DNA of 33,679 bases from the NCBI GenBank assembly GCA_016179845.1, contig JACPCK010000051.1, forward strand, positions 1 to 33,679. Reading direction: 5' to 3'. Position numbers and translations under genes: made by a program. The notes under the pieces were generated by a model that did no database searches, was not told where the DNA came from, and was given only the letters and a program-made list of their open reading frames with translations. Positions 33,182 to 33,679 of the stretch are shown here, piece after piece (position 1 is the first letter of the stretch; every line of letters starts with the position of its first letter). The DNA is from Chloroflexota bacterium. Its GTDB lineage: Bacteria > Chloroflexota > Dehalococcoidia > Lucifugimonadales > JACPCK01.

Positions 33182-33679
33182 ATGATCATTGACGGGCACC
33201 AGCACCTCTGGTATGACATCGAGGAAGGAGGCCGGCTCCGCCGGTACTTCCCGACGAGGCAGGCCTGGGACATATGCATGGGCTGGGCCTACAGTGGCAC
33301 GCCGCCCTACAACAAGGACCCCAAGACCCTGTTCCCCAGGCACCTGTCCCGCATGTCCGACTACGATGGGAAGTACACCATCGAGAGCATGGAGTACCAC
33401 AAGATCGACGCCACTACAATACTACCCGTGGACTACGACGCCACCTGGGGCCAGCCTGCCGATATCACCTGGGAAGAGAAGCATACCCACGCGGCGGAGC
33501 TAGGCCGAAAGTACCAGGGGAAGTTCCTGCCTTATGTCAACATCGATCCCAGAAGAACCGGCGCCCTGGAGCTCATGAAACGGGCCTTCGAGGAGTACGG
33601 TAAGTTCTATTGCCTCAAGCTCATCCCAGGCTCCGGCTTCTACCCCTGGGACCCCCTCTGCTACCCCCTCTACGAGTAC
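33182..33679 (+). CDS. amidohydrolase-family metalloenzyme 2, partial at window end
   Basis: The first 166 residues of a paralog of amidohydrolase 1; the gene continues past the window. It begins IIDGHQHLW with the HxH metal motif and aligns through QAWDICMGWAYSGTPPYNKDP, MSDYDGKYTIESM and GSGFYPWDPLCYPLYEY. ATG 33182 is preceded by GGGAGGGG. The two paralogs are clearly diverged, so they may act on different members of one substrate class. The position of the third metal ligand lies beyond the cut, so whether it shares the unusual cysteine of the first copy cannot be seen. Confidence 0.88.
   Translation, partial: MIIDGHQHLWYDIEEGGRLRRYFPTRQAWDICMGWAYSGTPPYNKDPKTLFPRHLSRMSDYDGKYTIESMEYHKIDATTILPVDYDATWGQPADITWEEKHTHAAELGRKYQGKFLPYVNIDPRRTGALELMKRAFEEYGKFYCLKLIPGSGFYPWDPLCYPLYEY

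Overview
The window is a GC-rich bacterial chromosome segment. Several traits suggest a Chloroflexota (Dehalococcoidia-like) genome: exported lipoproteins with long Thr/Pro/Ala linkers right after the lipobox, an exonuclease-DinG fusion helicase, dispersed GC-rich hairpin repeats and many paralogous family-5 substrate-binding proteins. This assignment is an inference from style; no 16S rRNA or other phylogenetic marker was searched.

Layout. 1-2.4 kb: a dispersed repeat, a TauE/SafE-type permease and an unrecognised lipoprotein. 2.6-6.1 kb: two tandem SBP_bac_5 lipoprotein genes, the first broken by a 229-nt internal deletion relative to the second. 6.1-6.9 kb: a gene-free stretch of nested inverted repeats. 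6.9-9.4 kb: a tight sulfur operon (YeeE/YedE transporter, TusA-like protein, surface rhodanese lipoprotein). 9.5-12.5 kb, minus strand: an alpha/beta hydrolase, a stand-alone reverse transcriptase with an extra C-terminal region, and tRNA-Glu(CTC). 12.6-16.0 kb: a membrane-embedded alpha/beta hydrolase, a 161-bp MITE-like element, and convergent minus-strand DinB-like and GalU genes. 16.2-23.6 kb: a lipoprotein gene, then a plus-strand housekeeping run of SRP RNA, rsmA/ksgA, ispE, a PHP phosphoesterase, DnaQ-DinG helicase and 8-oxoguanine glycosylase. 23.6-33.7 kb: an amidohydrolase, four more SBP_bac_5 lipoproteins in three transcription units separated by clear terminators and promoters, and a second paralogous amidohydrolase that runs off the window.

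How the parts may work together. The six SBP paralogs have no permease or ATPase gene in the window, so they must share a transporter encoded elsewhere or act as surface binders. The two amidohydrolases bracketing four of them suggest capture plus degradation of a common class of compound. The last four SBPs share six cysteines that differ in a pairwise pattern from the first two, which predicts disulfides. The sulfur operon looks like thiosulfate or sulfane-sulfur capture (surface rhodanese), import (YeeE/YedE) and intracellular relay (TusA). The reverse transcriptase, isolated beside a tRNA gene, is the best candidate for an under-described system, possibly anti-phage defence.
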